34,573 nucleotides of DNA from Planctomycetota bacterium (lineage in GTDB: Bacteria > Planctomycetota > MHYJ01 > JACPRB01). Positions 5,862-14,259 of the stretch are shown piece by piece (positions within the stretch are counted from its first letter, which is position 1; each line of letters begins with the position of its first letter). The notes under the pieces are model-generated. The model was not told the origin of the DNA and searched no databases. It worked only from the letters and a program-made list of their open reading frames with translations. The translations under genes were made by a program, and so were the position numbers. The stretch lies in assembly GCA_016209705.1 (NCBI GenBank), contig JACQVR010000015.1, forward strand, positions 1-34,573, in the 5' to 3' direction.

Positions 5862-7598
5862 ATGGAAATTCGCAAGGGAATCGGGGTCTCTCCCGGCTTC
5901 GCCATCGGAGAGGTGCATGTCCTGACGGACGAGGAGTTCGTCATCTCCCGCAAGTCCGTCACGGACGCCGAGGTGGCGGCGGAGATCGCGCGGCTCGAAC
6001 GGGCCTCCCGAAACGCCGTCGCGGAGCTTTCGAGCCAGCTTCAGAAAATGTCCCGGCGCGTCGGGCAGAGCGTGGTCCGCATTCTCCAGGCGCACATCGA
6101 GCTGCTCTCCGACATCCGCGGCAAGATCGCCGAAGAGATCCGGCGCAACCGCTACAGCGCCGAGTACGCGACGTCCCGCACCCTCAAGGGCGAAATGAAG
6201 AAGCTGGACTCTGCGCCGCGGGAATGGGTGCAACCGATCCTCCAGGATCTGGCGCAGATCGGAAAGGCGCTGCTGCGCGCCCTGCTGGGGAACCGGCACG
6301 AGGACGCCGGCCGGCTTTCCCGCAAAGTCGTCATCGTCGCCCATGATCTGAGCCCGGCCCAGACGCTGGCGCTCGACCGGGACAAGGTGCTCGGCATCGT
6401 CACCGAGGTCGGCGGCGCCACGTCCCACACCGCCATCGTGGCCGCCTCGCTGGGCATCCCCGCGACGGTGGGCATCGAAGGCATCACCCGCGACATGACC
6501 TCCGGCGACCGCGTGATCCTCGACGGCGGCGCCGGCACCATCATCATCGATCCCGACGAGCCGACGCTCAAACGCTACCAGGCCATGGAGCGGAACTTCC
6601 AGGTGATGGAGCAGAAACTGTCGCGCGAGCTTCGCGAGCTTCCCGCCGTCACGCGCGACGGAACCGAGATCGAGCTGTTCGCCAACATCGAGACGCCCGA
6701 GGAGATTCCCGCCGCGCTGGCGCACGGAGCGGAAGGGATCGGATTGTACCGCACGGAGTTCCTGTACTTGCGGGGCTCCGGCCTGCCTTCGGAACAGACG
6801 CACGTCGAAGCGTACCGGAGGGCCGTGGCGCTGCTGGGGCCGCGCCGGAGATTGGTGATCCGGACGCTCGACCTGGGCGCCGACAAGATGCCGATCAACG
6901 GGATCGAAGCGGAAACGAACCCTCACCTCGGGACGCGGGCGATCCGGCTTTGCTTCGAGCGCCCCGACATCTTCAAGACGCAGCTTCGAGCGATCCTGAA
7001 GGTCTCCGCCCTCGGAAACGTGGAGTTGATGATTCCGATGATCTCGTCCCTGGACGAGATCGACCGGGTGAAGGAGATCCTGGACGGCGTGAGGCTCGAC
7101 CTGCTTCGGGAAGGCGAGGCCATCGGCGAGATGCCGAAGCTCGGCATCATGGTGGAAGTCCCTTCCGCCGCCCTGATGGCCGACGTCCTGGCGGACCACG
7201 TGGACTTTTTCAGCGTGGGGACCAACGACCTGATCGCGTACACGCTCGCGGTGGATCGAACGAACGAGCGCGTGGCTCCTTTGTATCAACCCGCCCATCC
7301 GGCCATCCTGCGCCTGCTGGCGGCCGTCATCGAGGCGGGCACCTCCAAGGGGAAAGGGGTCTCGGTCTGCGGCGAAATGTCGGGCGACGTGAATTTCACG
7401 CTGCTCCTGCTGGGCATGGGGCTGCGCACGTTCAGCGTCGTCCCGCCGGCCATTCCCGAAATCAAGAAGATCATCCGCTCGGTGACGCTCGCCGAGGCGA
7501 AGTCCCTGGCCGAACAGGCGTTCAAGCTGGGCGACGCGCGCAAGACAGCCGAATTCCTGCGTCAGGAAACCCAGAAGATCCTGCCGGATGCCTCATAA
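5862..7598 (+). CDS. ptsI: PTS enzyme I, phosphoenolpyruvate-protein phosphotransferase
   Basis: Enzyme I takes phosphate from PEP onto a histidine and gives it to HPr. The 578-residue length is standard. Domains in order: N-terminal HPr-interaction region starting MEIRKGIGVSPGFAIGE, the phosphohistidine domain with H189 in GGATSHTAIVAASLGIPA, and the PEP-binding TIM barrel with GIGLYRTEFLY, RTLDLGADK, NPHLGTRAIR, MIPMISS, GIMVEVPSAA, FSVGTNDL and the catalytic cysteine in VSVCGEMSGD. Together with HPr and EIIA it makes a complete soluble relay. The TAA at 7596-7598 abuts a short array of 7-bp TCCRAAG words. Confidence 0.96.
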   Translation: MEIRKGIGVSPGFAIGEVHVLTDEEFVISRKSVTDAEVAAEIARLERASRNAVAELSSQLQKMSRRVGQSVVRILQAHIELLSDIRGKIAEEIRRNRYSAEYATSRTLKGEMKKLDSAPREWVQPILQDLAQIGKALLRALLGNRHEDAGRLSRKVVIVAHDLSPAQTLALDRDKVLGIVTEVGGATSHTAIVAASLGIPATVGIEGITRDMTSGDRVILDGGAGTIIIDPDEPTLKRYQAMERNFQVMEQKLSRELRELPAVTRDGTEIELFANIETPEEIPAALAHGAEGIGLYRTEFLYLRGSGLPSEQTHVEAYRRAVALLGPRRRLVIRTLDLGADKMPINGIEAETNPHLGTRAIRLCFERPDIFKTQLRAILKVSALGNVELMIPMISSLDEIDRVKEILDGVRLDLLREGEAIGEMPKLGIMVEVPSAALMADVLADHVDFFSVGTNDLIAYTLAVDRTNERVAPLYQPAHPAILRLLAAVIEAGTSKGKGVSVCGEMSGDVNFTLLLLGMGLRTFSVVPPAIPEIKKIIRSVTLAEAKSLAEQAFKLGDARKTAEFLRQETQKILPDAS

Positions 7599-7620
7599 GT
7601 AGTCCGAAGTCCAAAGTCCA
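7598..7620. repeat. Short 7-bp word array after ptsI
   Basis: Three successive heptamers of the type TCCGAAG / TCCAAAG / TCCATCA follow AAGTAG at the ptsI stop codon. It is a small member of the heptanucleotide arrays seen at 22994-23063, 23105-23153, 24901-24956 and 26873-26949. Confidence 0.45.
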
Positions 7621-7701
7621 TCAGTTATTTCTTCCCGAGCCCCCCGGTCGTATCATTGCTGGAACCACAGCGGAGCGGGCCGGAACCGGGAGGGAAAACG
7701 C

Positions 7702-9162
7702 ATGATCGGCGCACGAGCCTTACTCGGCATCGCGGTGACGCTGTTCCTGGGCGGCCCTTTGTTCGCGCAGGACACCGTCCGGCTCCGCAACGGCAAAGTG
7801 CTCGTCGGGACGCTTTCGCTCGATGGGGATTCCCGACTCGGATTCACGCTGAAACCTTGGGATGCCGACGGGACGCTGTTCGTCCTCTGGACGCAGGTTG
7901 GCCCCGCCGAAGCCGTGCGCCTGCGGGACCGCTTGACCGGCGCCGCGGAACGCCCGACGGAAGGCGAATGGATCGACGCCGTCCGCCTCGTGACGCCGTA
8001 CCGCGACATCATCGGCCTCATCCTGTCGGAAAGTGCGGATCGCATCGAGGTGAAGACGCGGGACGGCAAGCAGACCCTTCCGACGGACGCCGTCGTGCGG
8101 CGCGATTCCGTCAAAGTGCTTGAACGCGACGTCTACACCGCCGACGAAATGATCGCGCGCCGCGCCCGGGAGATTTCCGAACAGGATTCCGCCGGCTGGG
8201 TCCGCGTGGGCCGCTTCGCCGCCTCGCTGGCGGACTATGATCGGGCGAAGGACTTCTACACGAAGGCGCTCGCCGCCGCCGAAGCATCGAAGCAAGGAGA
8301 GATCCGGGCGCTCCTGGAAAGTCTGGAGCTCCGCATGCGGGAGGACGCGGCGGAAAAGGCGCTGGAGCGGATCTGGAAGCTGGCCGACGACCTGAAGTTC
8401 GACGAAGCCATCGAAGCCGCCCGGGCGTTCCTGGCGGATCATGCGGACAGCGCCACCGCGCAGGCGAATCCGGAGCTCCTGCCATCGCTCGAAAAGCAGC
8501 GCGCGGAATTCCGGGAAAACCGCGGCAAGGTGCTGGCGGAAACGCTTCCCGCTCAATGGCGGCGGATCCGCGCCGCGCTTGTGAACGAGGCCGCTTCGCT
8601 CAAAAACACGATCCAGCAAGCCCTGGAGCTCATTCCCAGACTGGACGAGGACATCGCGTCGCGCGTCGCGGAGAAGCTCGGCTGCACCAAGGAGGAGGCC
8701 GAGAAACACTGGATGGCGCGCCCCCAGGACAAGATCCGCTCCGTCAGTCTCCGCGACGGGACATGGATCTACAAGGGCGGCCAGGATGGAGGAACGGACG
8801 ATGGCGGGGGCGTGGAAGACGCGCGCGATCAGGAAGGCCAGGGCGGGCGCGATCCGATCGAGGATTTCAAGCGCCGATACGGCAACCGCGGGGCGCAGGA
8901 CAAGAAGAAGCCGGCCGGCAAGAAGATTCAGACCCGGCAGGAATGGTGGGAGTCCTCTTCCTTGAGCACGCGCAAGGAATGGATCGAAGCGTACTACGCC
9001 TTGACGTCCTCCCGCGTCCACAAGGAGTCCGAAGAGGAGAAGAACTGCGGGCCGTGCAAGGGGGAAGGGCGGGTCAAAGCCTTCCGGCAAGGCCAATACG
9101 TCGAAGTCTTGTGCTCCGAGTGCCACGGAGTCAAGAAGGTTTTGACGCTCAAGTACTGGTAG
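7702..9162 (+). CDS. Exported protein with C-terminal DnaJ-like zinc knuckle
   Basis: I do not recognise this 486-residue protein. Residues 1-23 form a clear signal peptide ending FAQ. Residues 25-130 contain two beta-rich repeats of the RLRNGKVLVGTL and RIEVKTRDGKQTL type. Residues 150-330 are helical and TPR-like (YDRAKDFYTKALAAAEA). A Gly/Asp-rich linker at 360-390 leads to a basic region and then to C449-G-P-C-K-G-E-G, 14 residues, C471-S-E-C-H-G. This matches a single DnaJ-type zinc centre (CxxCxGxG ... CxxCxG). Zinc knuckles of this kind are usually cytoplasmic, so finding one behind a signal peptide is odd. The start has GGGAGG upstream. The next gene is also exported. Confidence 0.75.
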   Translation: MIGARALLGIAVTLFLGGPLFAQDTVRLRNGKVLVGTLSLDGDSRLGFTLKPWDADGTLFVLWTQVGPAEAVRLRDRLTGAAERPTEGEWIDAVRLVTPYRDIIGLILSESADRIEVKTRDGKQTLPTDAVVRRDSVKVLERDVYTADEMIARRAREISEQDSAGWVRVGRFAASLADYDRAKDFYTKALAAAEASKQGEIRALLESLELRMREDAAEKALERIWKLADDLKFDEAIEAARAFLADHADSATAQANPELLPSLEKQRAEFRENRGKVLAETLPAQWRRIRAALVNEAASLKNTIQQALELIPRLDEDIASRVAEKLGCTKEEAEKHWMARPQDKIRSVSLRDGTWIYKGGQDGGTDDGGGVEDARDQEGQGGRDPIEDFKRRYGNRGAQDKKKPAGKKIQTRQEWWESSSLSTRKEWIEAYYALTSSRVHKESEEEKNCGPCKGEGRVKAFRQGQYVEVLCSECHGVKKVLTLKYW

Positions 9163-9197
9163 GCCGGCGGCTCGGATGCGAGATCTCGGAGGAGACG

Positions 9198-9330
9198 CCC
9201 CTCGACTTCGCTCGGGGCAGGGAGACGCGGAGCAAAATTGGGGAGATGTGGAGATTTTGGAGATCGGGAGATTCAGACGTTCGGCGAACAGGTTCACGAC
9301 CCATCGACACATCTCCCTCTATCTTCCCAT
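9198..9330. repeat. Intergenic repeat block: CTTCG hairpin-like element and GGAGAT/ATCTCC inverted arrays
   Basis: The 226-bp gap before the lipoprotein gene holds CCCCTCGACTTCGCTCGGGG (9198-9217), which resembles short dispersed elements seen in many environmental genomes. It is followed by four GGAGAT words with 2-3 bp spacers (9242-9272) and, after about 35 bp, the reverse-complement words ATCTCC (from about 9310 to 9333). The two arms could pair. A similar GGAGAT...ATCTCC block occurs at 28780-28821. I see no gene here. Confidence 0.55.
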
Positions 9331-9388
9331 CTCCAAGAGAATCTTCCCCGTGCACTCCGACTCTGCCGGGTTCTCCCGGCTTCATGAC

Positions 9389-10393
9389 ATGCGTCCCATC
9401 GCTTGCCTGTTGATTTGGCCCATGCTGTCGGGGTGTTACCTCGCTCGCCAGGCGTGCGGCCAGGCGAAAATCCTGCTGGGAAGTCGAGACCTGACGGACG
9501 TCTACCGCGATCCTGAATTGGACGAGGCCTCCGCGCGAAAGTTGGATTTGATCCGTGAGGCCAAACGCTTCGCCGAGGAGAACCTGGGGCTCCGCGCGAG
9601 TCGGAATTACACCACCTACTTCGACACGGGACGGGACGCCGTAACGTATGTCGTCTCCGCCTGCCTGAAGGATCGCTTCGAACCCTACCGGTGGTGGTTT
9701 CCCATCGTGGGATCGCTTCCGTACAAGGGGTTCTTCGATCTCGAAGACGCCCAGGCGGAAGTCGAATCGTTGAAGCAAGAGGGATGGGACGTGGACCTCA
9801 GCGAGTCCGCGGCCTATTCCACGCTGGGATGGTTTCGCGATCCGGTGTTCTCCTCGATGCTGGACTTGAGCGACGCGGCGCTGGCCGCGCTCATCATCCA
9901 CGAACTCGTGCACGGAACCCTGTATGTGCCGGGACGGGCGGATTTCAACGAGTCGCTGGCCACGTTCGTGGGAAACGAAGGGGCGATCCAGTTCCTGGAG
10001 CGGAGGCACGGCCGCGACAGCATGGAAGCGCGGCGGGCGCGAAGGCGGTTCGAGGACGAACAGGCATTCGACGCCGCGTTGCGGGACTTGTTCGCGCGGC
10101 TTTCCGTCGTGTACGCCTCGGATCGAGCAGGGGAAGAGAAGCTGGCGCTTCGGGAAGAAGTCTTCGCGGGAGCGCGGGAGGAGTTCCGCGCGCTCGGGTT
10201 CGTCCGTTTCGCGGAAGGCCCGCTCGACAACGCGCGGCTCGTTGCGCGCCTGCGGTATGGGCGATACAATTCGTTCCGGCGCGCCTACGAGCGCGCCCAC
10301 GGATCCTGGCCGGCGTTTTTCGCCGCGGTGAGCGCCGCGGCCGCGAGCGACGAACCGCTCGAGGCCGTGGAGGCGCTGGCGAGGGATCGCTGA
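9389..10393 (+). CDS. Putative lipoprotein aminopeptidase (HExxH)
   Basis: This 334-residue protein resembles the predicted-aminopeptidase family (Pfam Aminopep, formerly DUF2265). The N-terminus MRPIACLLIWPMLSGC is a lipoprotein signal with lipobox cysteine C16, so the enzyme should be membrane-anchored outside the cytoplasm. H171-E-L-V-H175 is the zinc-binding motif, and E188 in FNESLATFVG is the likely third ligand. RWWFPIVGSLPYKGFF at 101-116 is a strongly conserved block of the family as I recall it. The frame is open upstream to 9176, but that part is repeat sequence; the ATG at 9389 gives the lipoprotein signal. It lies 19 bp before the aconitase gene. Its natural substrate is unknown. 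Confidence 0.85.
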   Translation: MRPIACLLIWPMLSGCYLARQACGQAKILLGSRDLTDVYRDPELDEASARKLDLIREAKRFAEENLGLRASRNYTTYFDTGRDAVTYVVSACLKDRFEPYRWWFPIVGSLPYKGFFDLEDAQAEVESLKQEGWDVDLSESAAYSTLGWFRDPVFSSMLDLSDAALAALIIHELVHGTLYVPGRADFNESLATFVGNEGAIQFLERRHGRDSMEARRARRRFEDEQAFDAALRDLFARLSVVYASDRAGEEKLALREEVFAGAREEFRALGFVRFAEGPLDNARLVARLRYGRYNSFRRAYERAHGSWPAFFAAVSAAAASDEPLEAVEALARDR

Positions 10394-10412
10394 ACCCATC
10401 TCGGGCGGATCC

Positions 10413-12689
10413 ATGATGCTCATCGAAACGACGCCTCCGTTCGTCTCCGCCGCGTATCAAACCACCCGCCGGAAGCTCGAGGAGTTCCGCCGCCGGATCG
10501 GCCGTCCCCTGACCGCGTCCGAAAAGACGCTGTTCGGGCACCTGGACGATCCGGCGCGGCAGGAGATCGCCCCGGGGGAGGGGATCCTCGCGCTGCGCCC
10601 CGATCGCGTGGCCCTTCAGGACGCGACGGCGCAGATGGCGCTGCTTCAATTCGCGCAAAGCCGCATTCCCCGCGTGGCGGTCCCCACCACCGTGCACTGC
10701 GACCATCTCATCCAGGCGCGCACCGGAGCCGCGCCGGACACCGCCGCGGCCGTGACCGAGAATCGGGAGGTGTACGAGTTTCTCGAGACGGCGTCCCGCA
10801 AGTTCGGGATCGGTTTCTGGAAGCCCGGGGCCGGGATCATTCATCAGGTCGTGCTCGAAAACTATGCGTTTCCGGGGGGGATGATGCTCGGCACCGACTC
10901 GCACACCCCCAACGCGGGCGGCCTGGCGATGATCGCCGTAGGCGTCGGCGGCGCGGACGCGGTGGACGTGATGGCCGGACTGCCGTGGGAAGTCAAGCAT
11001 CCAAAGCTCATCGGCGTGCGCCTGACGGGCCGCCTCGAAGGCTGGGCGTCGCCCAAAGACGTCATCTTGTACGTCTGCGGCGCGCTGACCGTGTCCGGCG
11101 GCACCAATCGCATCGTCGAGTATTTCGGTCCGGGGTGCCGCTCCATCAGTTGCACGGGCAAAGCCACCATCACGAACATGGGAGCCGAGCATGGCGCGAC
11201 GACGTCGTTTTTCCCATATGACGAGCGGATGAGCCGCTACCTGCGCGCCACGCGGCGGGGGGAACTCGCGGATCTGGCCGAGAAGCATCCGGATCTGCTG
11301 ACGAACGACGATGACGTCGAGAAGCATCCCGAAAAGTACTTCGAACGGATCATCGAAATCGACCTGTCCAAGCTCGAACCGCAGATTTGCGGACCGCACT
11401 CGCCGGACCGGACGCGTCCGATCTCCAGGTTGGCCGAAGAGGTTCGCGCGAACGGTTATCCCGACGACTTGTCGGCGGCGCTCATCGGAAGCTGCACGAA
11501 CTCATCGTATGAAGACCTGGGAAGGGTGGTCCAGGTAGCCGAACAGGCCGCGAAGGCGGGGCTCAAGGTCCCCATTCCGTTTTACGTCACGCCGGGGTCG
11601 GATCAGATCTTCGCGACGGTCCGCCGGGACGGGCACGTCGCGACGTTGGAGCGGGTGGGCGCGACGATCCTGGCCAACGCCTGCGGGCCGTGCATCGGCC
11701 AGTGGAAGCGGGCGCCCGATACTCCCCAACGCAACAGCATCCTGAATTCGTTCAACCGGAACTTTCCCGGCCGCAACGACGGGAGCGCCGACACGATGTC
11801 CTTCATCGGCAGTCCGGAGATCGTGATGGCGCTCGGTTTGGCGGGGCGGCTTTCGTTCAACCCTCTGCGCGACGCGCTGACGGCGCCGGACGGCCGGTCC
11901 GTCAAGCTGGAACCGCCCCGGCCCGCGGACGAGGTTCCTCCGCGGGGCTTCGCGACGCCCATGGAAGGGTACGTCGCGCCGACGGAGGACGGGACGGGCG
12001 TCGAACTGAAAGTCGATCCTCGCAGCAAGCGGCTTCAGCTCCTCGAACCTTTTCCGGCGTGGGACGGGAAGGACTTCGTGGAGTGCCCGCTGCTTTTCAA
12101 AGCGAAGGGAAAATGCACGACGGACCATATCTCGCCGGCGGGAACGTGGCTACGATTCCGAGGTCATCTGGACAACATCAGCGACAACATGTTCGCGGGA
12201 GCCGTCAACGCGTTCAGCGGGAAGGCGGGGGTGACGGCGAACCTGCTCACCGGGGAGAAGGACCGGCCGGCGCCTGCCGTGGCGCGGGCGTATCGGGCCA
12301 AGGGGCTGCGATGGATCGTGGTAGGGGAGTCGAATTACGGCGAAGGCAGCAGTCGCGAACACGCCGCCATGTCGCCCCGCCATCTGGGCTGCGCGGCGGT
12401 GATCGTCAAGAGCTTCGCGCGGATCCACGAGACGAACCTCAAGAAGCAGGGGATTCTTCCTTTGACGTTCGCGGAGGCGGCGGACTACGATCGCGTGCGG
12501 GAGACGGATCGCGTCTCCGTCCTGGGATTGGAGGCTCTCGCGCCCGGCCGGCCCGTCTCCATCGGGTTGCATCATGAGGACGGAACCCGTGAAGCGATTC
12601 AAGGGCGGCACAGCTTGACCGCCGAGCAGATCGAATGGTTCAAGGCGGGTTCGGCGTTGAACTTGCTGAAGCGACGTCAGCCCCGGTAA
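10413..12689 (+). CDS. acn: Aconitate hydratase, mitochondrial type
   Basis: Aconitase isomerises citrate to isocitrate through a [4Fe-4S] cluster in the TCA cycle. The 758-residue size matches the mitochondrial subfamily rather than the roughly 890-residue AcnA/IRP type. Cluster ligands are C361 (GSCTNSS) and C424 and C427 (NACGPCIGQW). Other active-site blocks are VPTTVHCDHLI, LGTDSHTPNAGG, TTDHISPAG and the swivelling-domain GESNYGEGSSREHAA. Two ATGs (10413 and 10416) are possible starts, and the ribosome binding site is weak. It is probably transcribed with the lipoprotein peptidase before it and sixA after it, since the gaps are 19 and 31 bp. Confidence 0.97.
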   Translation: MMLIETTPPFVSAAYQTTRRKLEEFRRRIGRPLTASEKTLFGHLDDPARQEIAPGEGILALRPDRVALQDATAQMALLQFAQSRIPRVAVPTTVHCDHLIQARTGAAPDTAAAVTENREVYEFLETASRKFGIGFWKPGAGIIHQVVLENYAFPGGMMLGTDSHTPNAGGLAMIAVGVGGADAVDVMAGLPWEVKHPKLIGVRLTGRLEGWASPKDVILYVCGALTVSGGTNRIVEYFGPGCRSISCTGKATITNMGAEHGATTSFFPYDERMSRYLRATRRGELADLAEKHPDLLTNDDDVEKHPEKYFERIIEIDLSKLEPQICGPHSPDRTRPISRLAEEVRANGYPDDLSAALIGSCTNSSYEDLGRVVQVAEQAAKAGLKVPIPFYVTPGSDQIFATVRRDGHVATLERVGATILANACGPCIGQWKRAPDTPQRNSILNSFNRNFPGRNDGSADTMSFIGSPEIVMALGLAGRLSFNPLRDALTAPDGRSVKLEPPRPADEVPPRGFATPMEGYVAPTEDGTGVELKVDPRSKRLQLLEPFPAWDGKDFVECPLLFKAKGKCTTDHISPAGTWLRFRGHLDNISDNMFAGAVNAFSGKAGVTANLLTGEKDRPAPAVARAYRAKGLRWIVVGESNYGEGSSREHAAMSPRHLGCAAVIVKSFARIHETNLKKQGILPLTFAEAADYDRVRETDRVSVLGLEALAPGRPVSIGLHHEDGTREAIQGRHSLTAEQIEWFKAGSALNLLKRRQPR

Positions 12690-12720
12690 GCCCAATGAGC
12701 GTGAGCCAAAGAGAGGGTTC

Positions 12721-13239
12721 ATGAGAATCATCATCGCGCGCCATGCCGAGGCGGAAGAGGCCGGCTCGAAACCGGACGAGGAACGCGAGTTGACGGAGCA
12801 AGGTCGCGAGACGGCGAAGCTCCTGGGCCGTCTCTTGTCGGCCACGATTGACAAGATCGACGCGGTGTGGTCGAGTCCCCTGCCGCGGGCGATCCAGACG
12901 GCGCGCCTCGCTGCGGAGCCGTTTCAGGCGCCGCCGCGCCTCGAGCCGGAGCTGGCTCCCGGCGGTGACCTCGAAACGCTCTGCTGGAAGCTGAGCCGCG
13001 AAGCGGATTCGACGGTCCTGGTCGTAGGTCATCAGCCTGATTTGGGTCGCCTGGCGGCGCGGCTTTTGGGCCTTCAGAGCGCGATCGAATTGAAAAAGGG
13101 CGGGATCTGCATCGTGGATACCCGGGATCCCATGAAGCCCATCGCGCGCGCCGTGGCCACGCTCCAGCCGCGCGACTATCCGTCCATCCTGGAAGGGCGC
13201 GAGTACGCGCCGTGGTTGGTGAAGCGGCTCAAATTGTGA
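12721..13239 (+). CDS. sixA: SixA-type phosphohistidine phosphatase
   Basis: SixA removes phosphate from histidine, in E. coli from the PTS-Ntr HPr-like protein NPr and from HPt domains. The 172-residue protein starts MRIIIARHAEAEE, with the catalytic R7-H8, followed by LTEQGR, SSPLPRAIQTA and VVGHQPDLG with the second histidine H104. The start is preceded by GAGAGGGTTC. Its presence some 5 kb from the soluble PTS cluster (hpf-ptsN-HPr-ptsI) makes HPr a plausible substrate, but that link is inference. The histidine phosphatase family itself is certain. Confidence 0.9.
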   Translation: MRIIIARHAEAEEAGSKPDEERELTEQGRETAKLLGRLLSATIDKIDAVWSSPLPRAIQTARLAAEPFQAPPRLEPELAPGGDLETLCWKLSREADSTVLVVGHQPDLGRLAARLLGLQSAIELKKGGICIVDTRDPMKPIARAVATLQPRDYPSILEGREYAPWLVKRLKL

Positions 13240-13375
13240 GGATCCAGACTTCCGTGTGGCATTCCTGCGCGACGGCCAGAAGCCGCCGAGCGAGAATTCC
13301 AGGACGTCCGATAATGTATGTTATGTTGCCTGGTGCAAGACCGTCCTGAAAAACCGTTCCGGAGCCGGCTTTCCA

Positions 13376-14137
13376 ATGACCGCAACCATCGCGATCGCGT
13401 TTGCCATCCTGGCGACCGGGGCGGCCCCATGGCACGGTCAAAACGATAAGCAAGAACTGGGCCGGGCCGTTCGAAAGACCGAGTCCCTGGACAGCTACCT
13501 CTTCGCGGAACGCCTCGCTCTTGAAGGCGGCCCGGCGCCGGGTGCGTTCGAGGTCACCGGCCTCTTCGACCGGGAAGTCGGATGGCGTTGCGATGTGGAA
13601 CGCCTCGGCCGGGTATATCGCTTCGACAAGAAAATCGTAATGAAGCATCCCGAAAAGGGCGCATGGACGCTGGTCGCGCCCGGCCGCAGCATCGACGATG
13701 GCCCCGGCGGAGTCCAGATGACGGCGGCGGCGCGAAACCTGGTTCCTCCTCACGAACAATTCCGAAGACTGGAAGAACGGTTCAGGACGATCCGCAAAAA
13801 AACGGAAACCGAGAAGATCGCCGGAAAGGATTGCGCCGTATACCATGGCGACCTTGCCGAAGACGCCGCGCGGGACTTCATTCCTCCCGGCGTCCGGCGG
13901 CTCATGAATCACGGCCGCGTCACGGGCGACGCGTCCGCCTGGGTCAATCCCGACGGTGTCGTGGTCCGCCTCCGCGTCCACATCGAGATCCAGATCGCGT
14001 CGAGCGACCCGCCGGTGCGGATTTCAGCCCCGCGAACGTGGGAACTTTCCAGCCCGGACCAAGCCAAGCTCGATATCCCCGCCGAAGTGCAAAAGCTGCT
14101 TGAAACGCCCCAGGACGACCCGACGAAGAAAAAATGA
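13376..14137 (+). CDS. Exported protein of unknown function
   Basis: I do not recognise this 253-residue protein. Residues 1-17 (MTATIAIAFAILATGAA) form a signal peptide. The mature part alternates strands and charged helices (RFRTIRKKTETEKIAGKD near 135-150) and ends in a Lys-rich tail. The layout, with a cysteine in GKDCAVYHGD and a later DPPVRISAPRTWEL strand, loosely recalls lipoprotein-carrier-like beta proteins, but I would not assign one. The frame is open from a GTG at 13256; I choose the ATG at 13376 because it begins the signal peptide and has GGAG upstream. It stands alone, 136 bp after sixA, with its 3' end inside a hairpin that serves the opposite strand. Confidence 0.65.
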   Translation: MTATIAIAFAILATGAAPWHGQNDKQELGRAVRKTESLDSYLFAERLALEGGPAPGAFEVTGLFDREVGWRCDVERLGRVYRFDKKIVMKHPEKGAWTLVAPGRSIDDGPGGVQMTAAARNLVPPHEQFRRLEERFRTIRKKTETEKIAGKDCAVYHGDLAEDAARDFIPPGVRRLMNHGRVTGDASAWVNPDGVVVRLRVHIEIQIASSDPPVRISAPRTWELSSPDQAKLDIPAEVQKLLETPQDDPTKKK

Positions 14138-14178
14138 GCCCGCGCCGTAGCGGCCGCTTCGGCCGCGCAGGCGGGCTC
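14129..14178 (-). terminator. Intrinsic terminator for the minus-strand xerC transcript
   Basis: GAGCCCGC (14136-14143) and GCGGGCTC (14171-14178) form an 8-bp stem, with an inner CGGCC/GGCCG pairing. Read on the minus strand, the hairpin is followed by A and six Ts (complement of 14129-14134), the classical intrinsic terminator layout. It lies 82 bp past the xerC stop and overlaps the last codons of the plus-strand exported protein. There is no T-tract on the plus-strand side, so it should work mainly on the minus strand. Confidence 0.65.
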
Positions 14179-14259
14179 ATCCCGCCGAAGCCTTGGTTGA
14201 GTCGTCCGCAATGAAAGGACTTTTTACGGGCGACGCAAAAATAGGGCGCTCTGAGAGGC

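Noticed and set aside
4656..7298. Long open frame on the minus strand opposite ptsN-ptsI
   Set aside because: It is an antisense frame of strongly conserved plus-strand genes, kept open by high GC at third positions. No domain is recognisable.
7720..9312. 530-codon minus-strand frame opposite the exported zinc-knuckle gene
   Set aside because: The plus-strand gene has a signal peptide, ribosome binding site and zinc motif. The antisense frame has none and starts in repeat sequence.
13297..13330. Promoter before the exported unknown protein (GATAAT / TATGTT)
   Set aside because: AT-rich -10-like words are present but no matching -35 box at a normal distance could be found.
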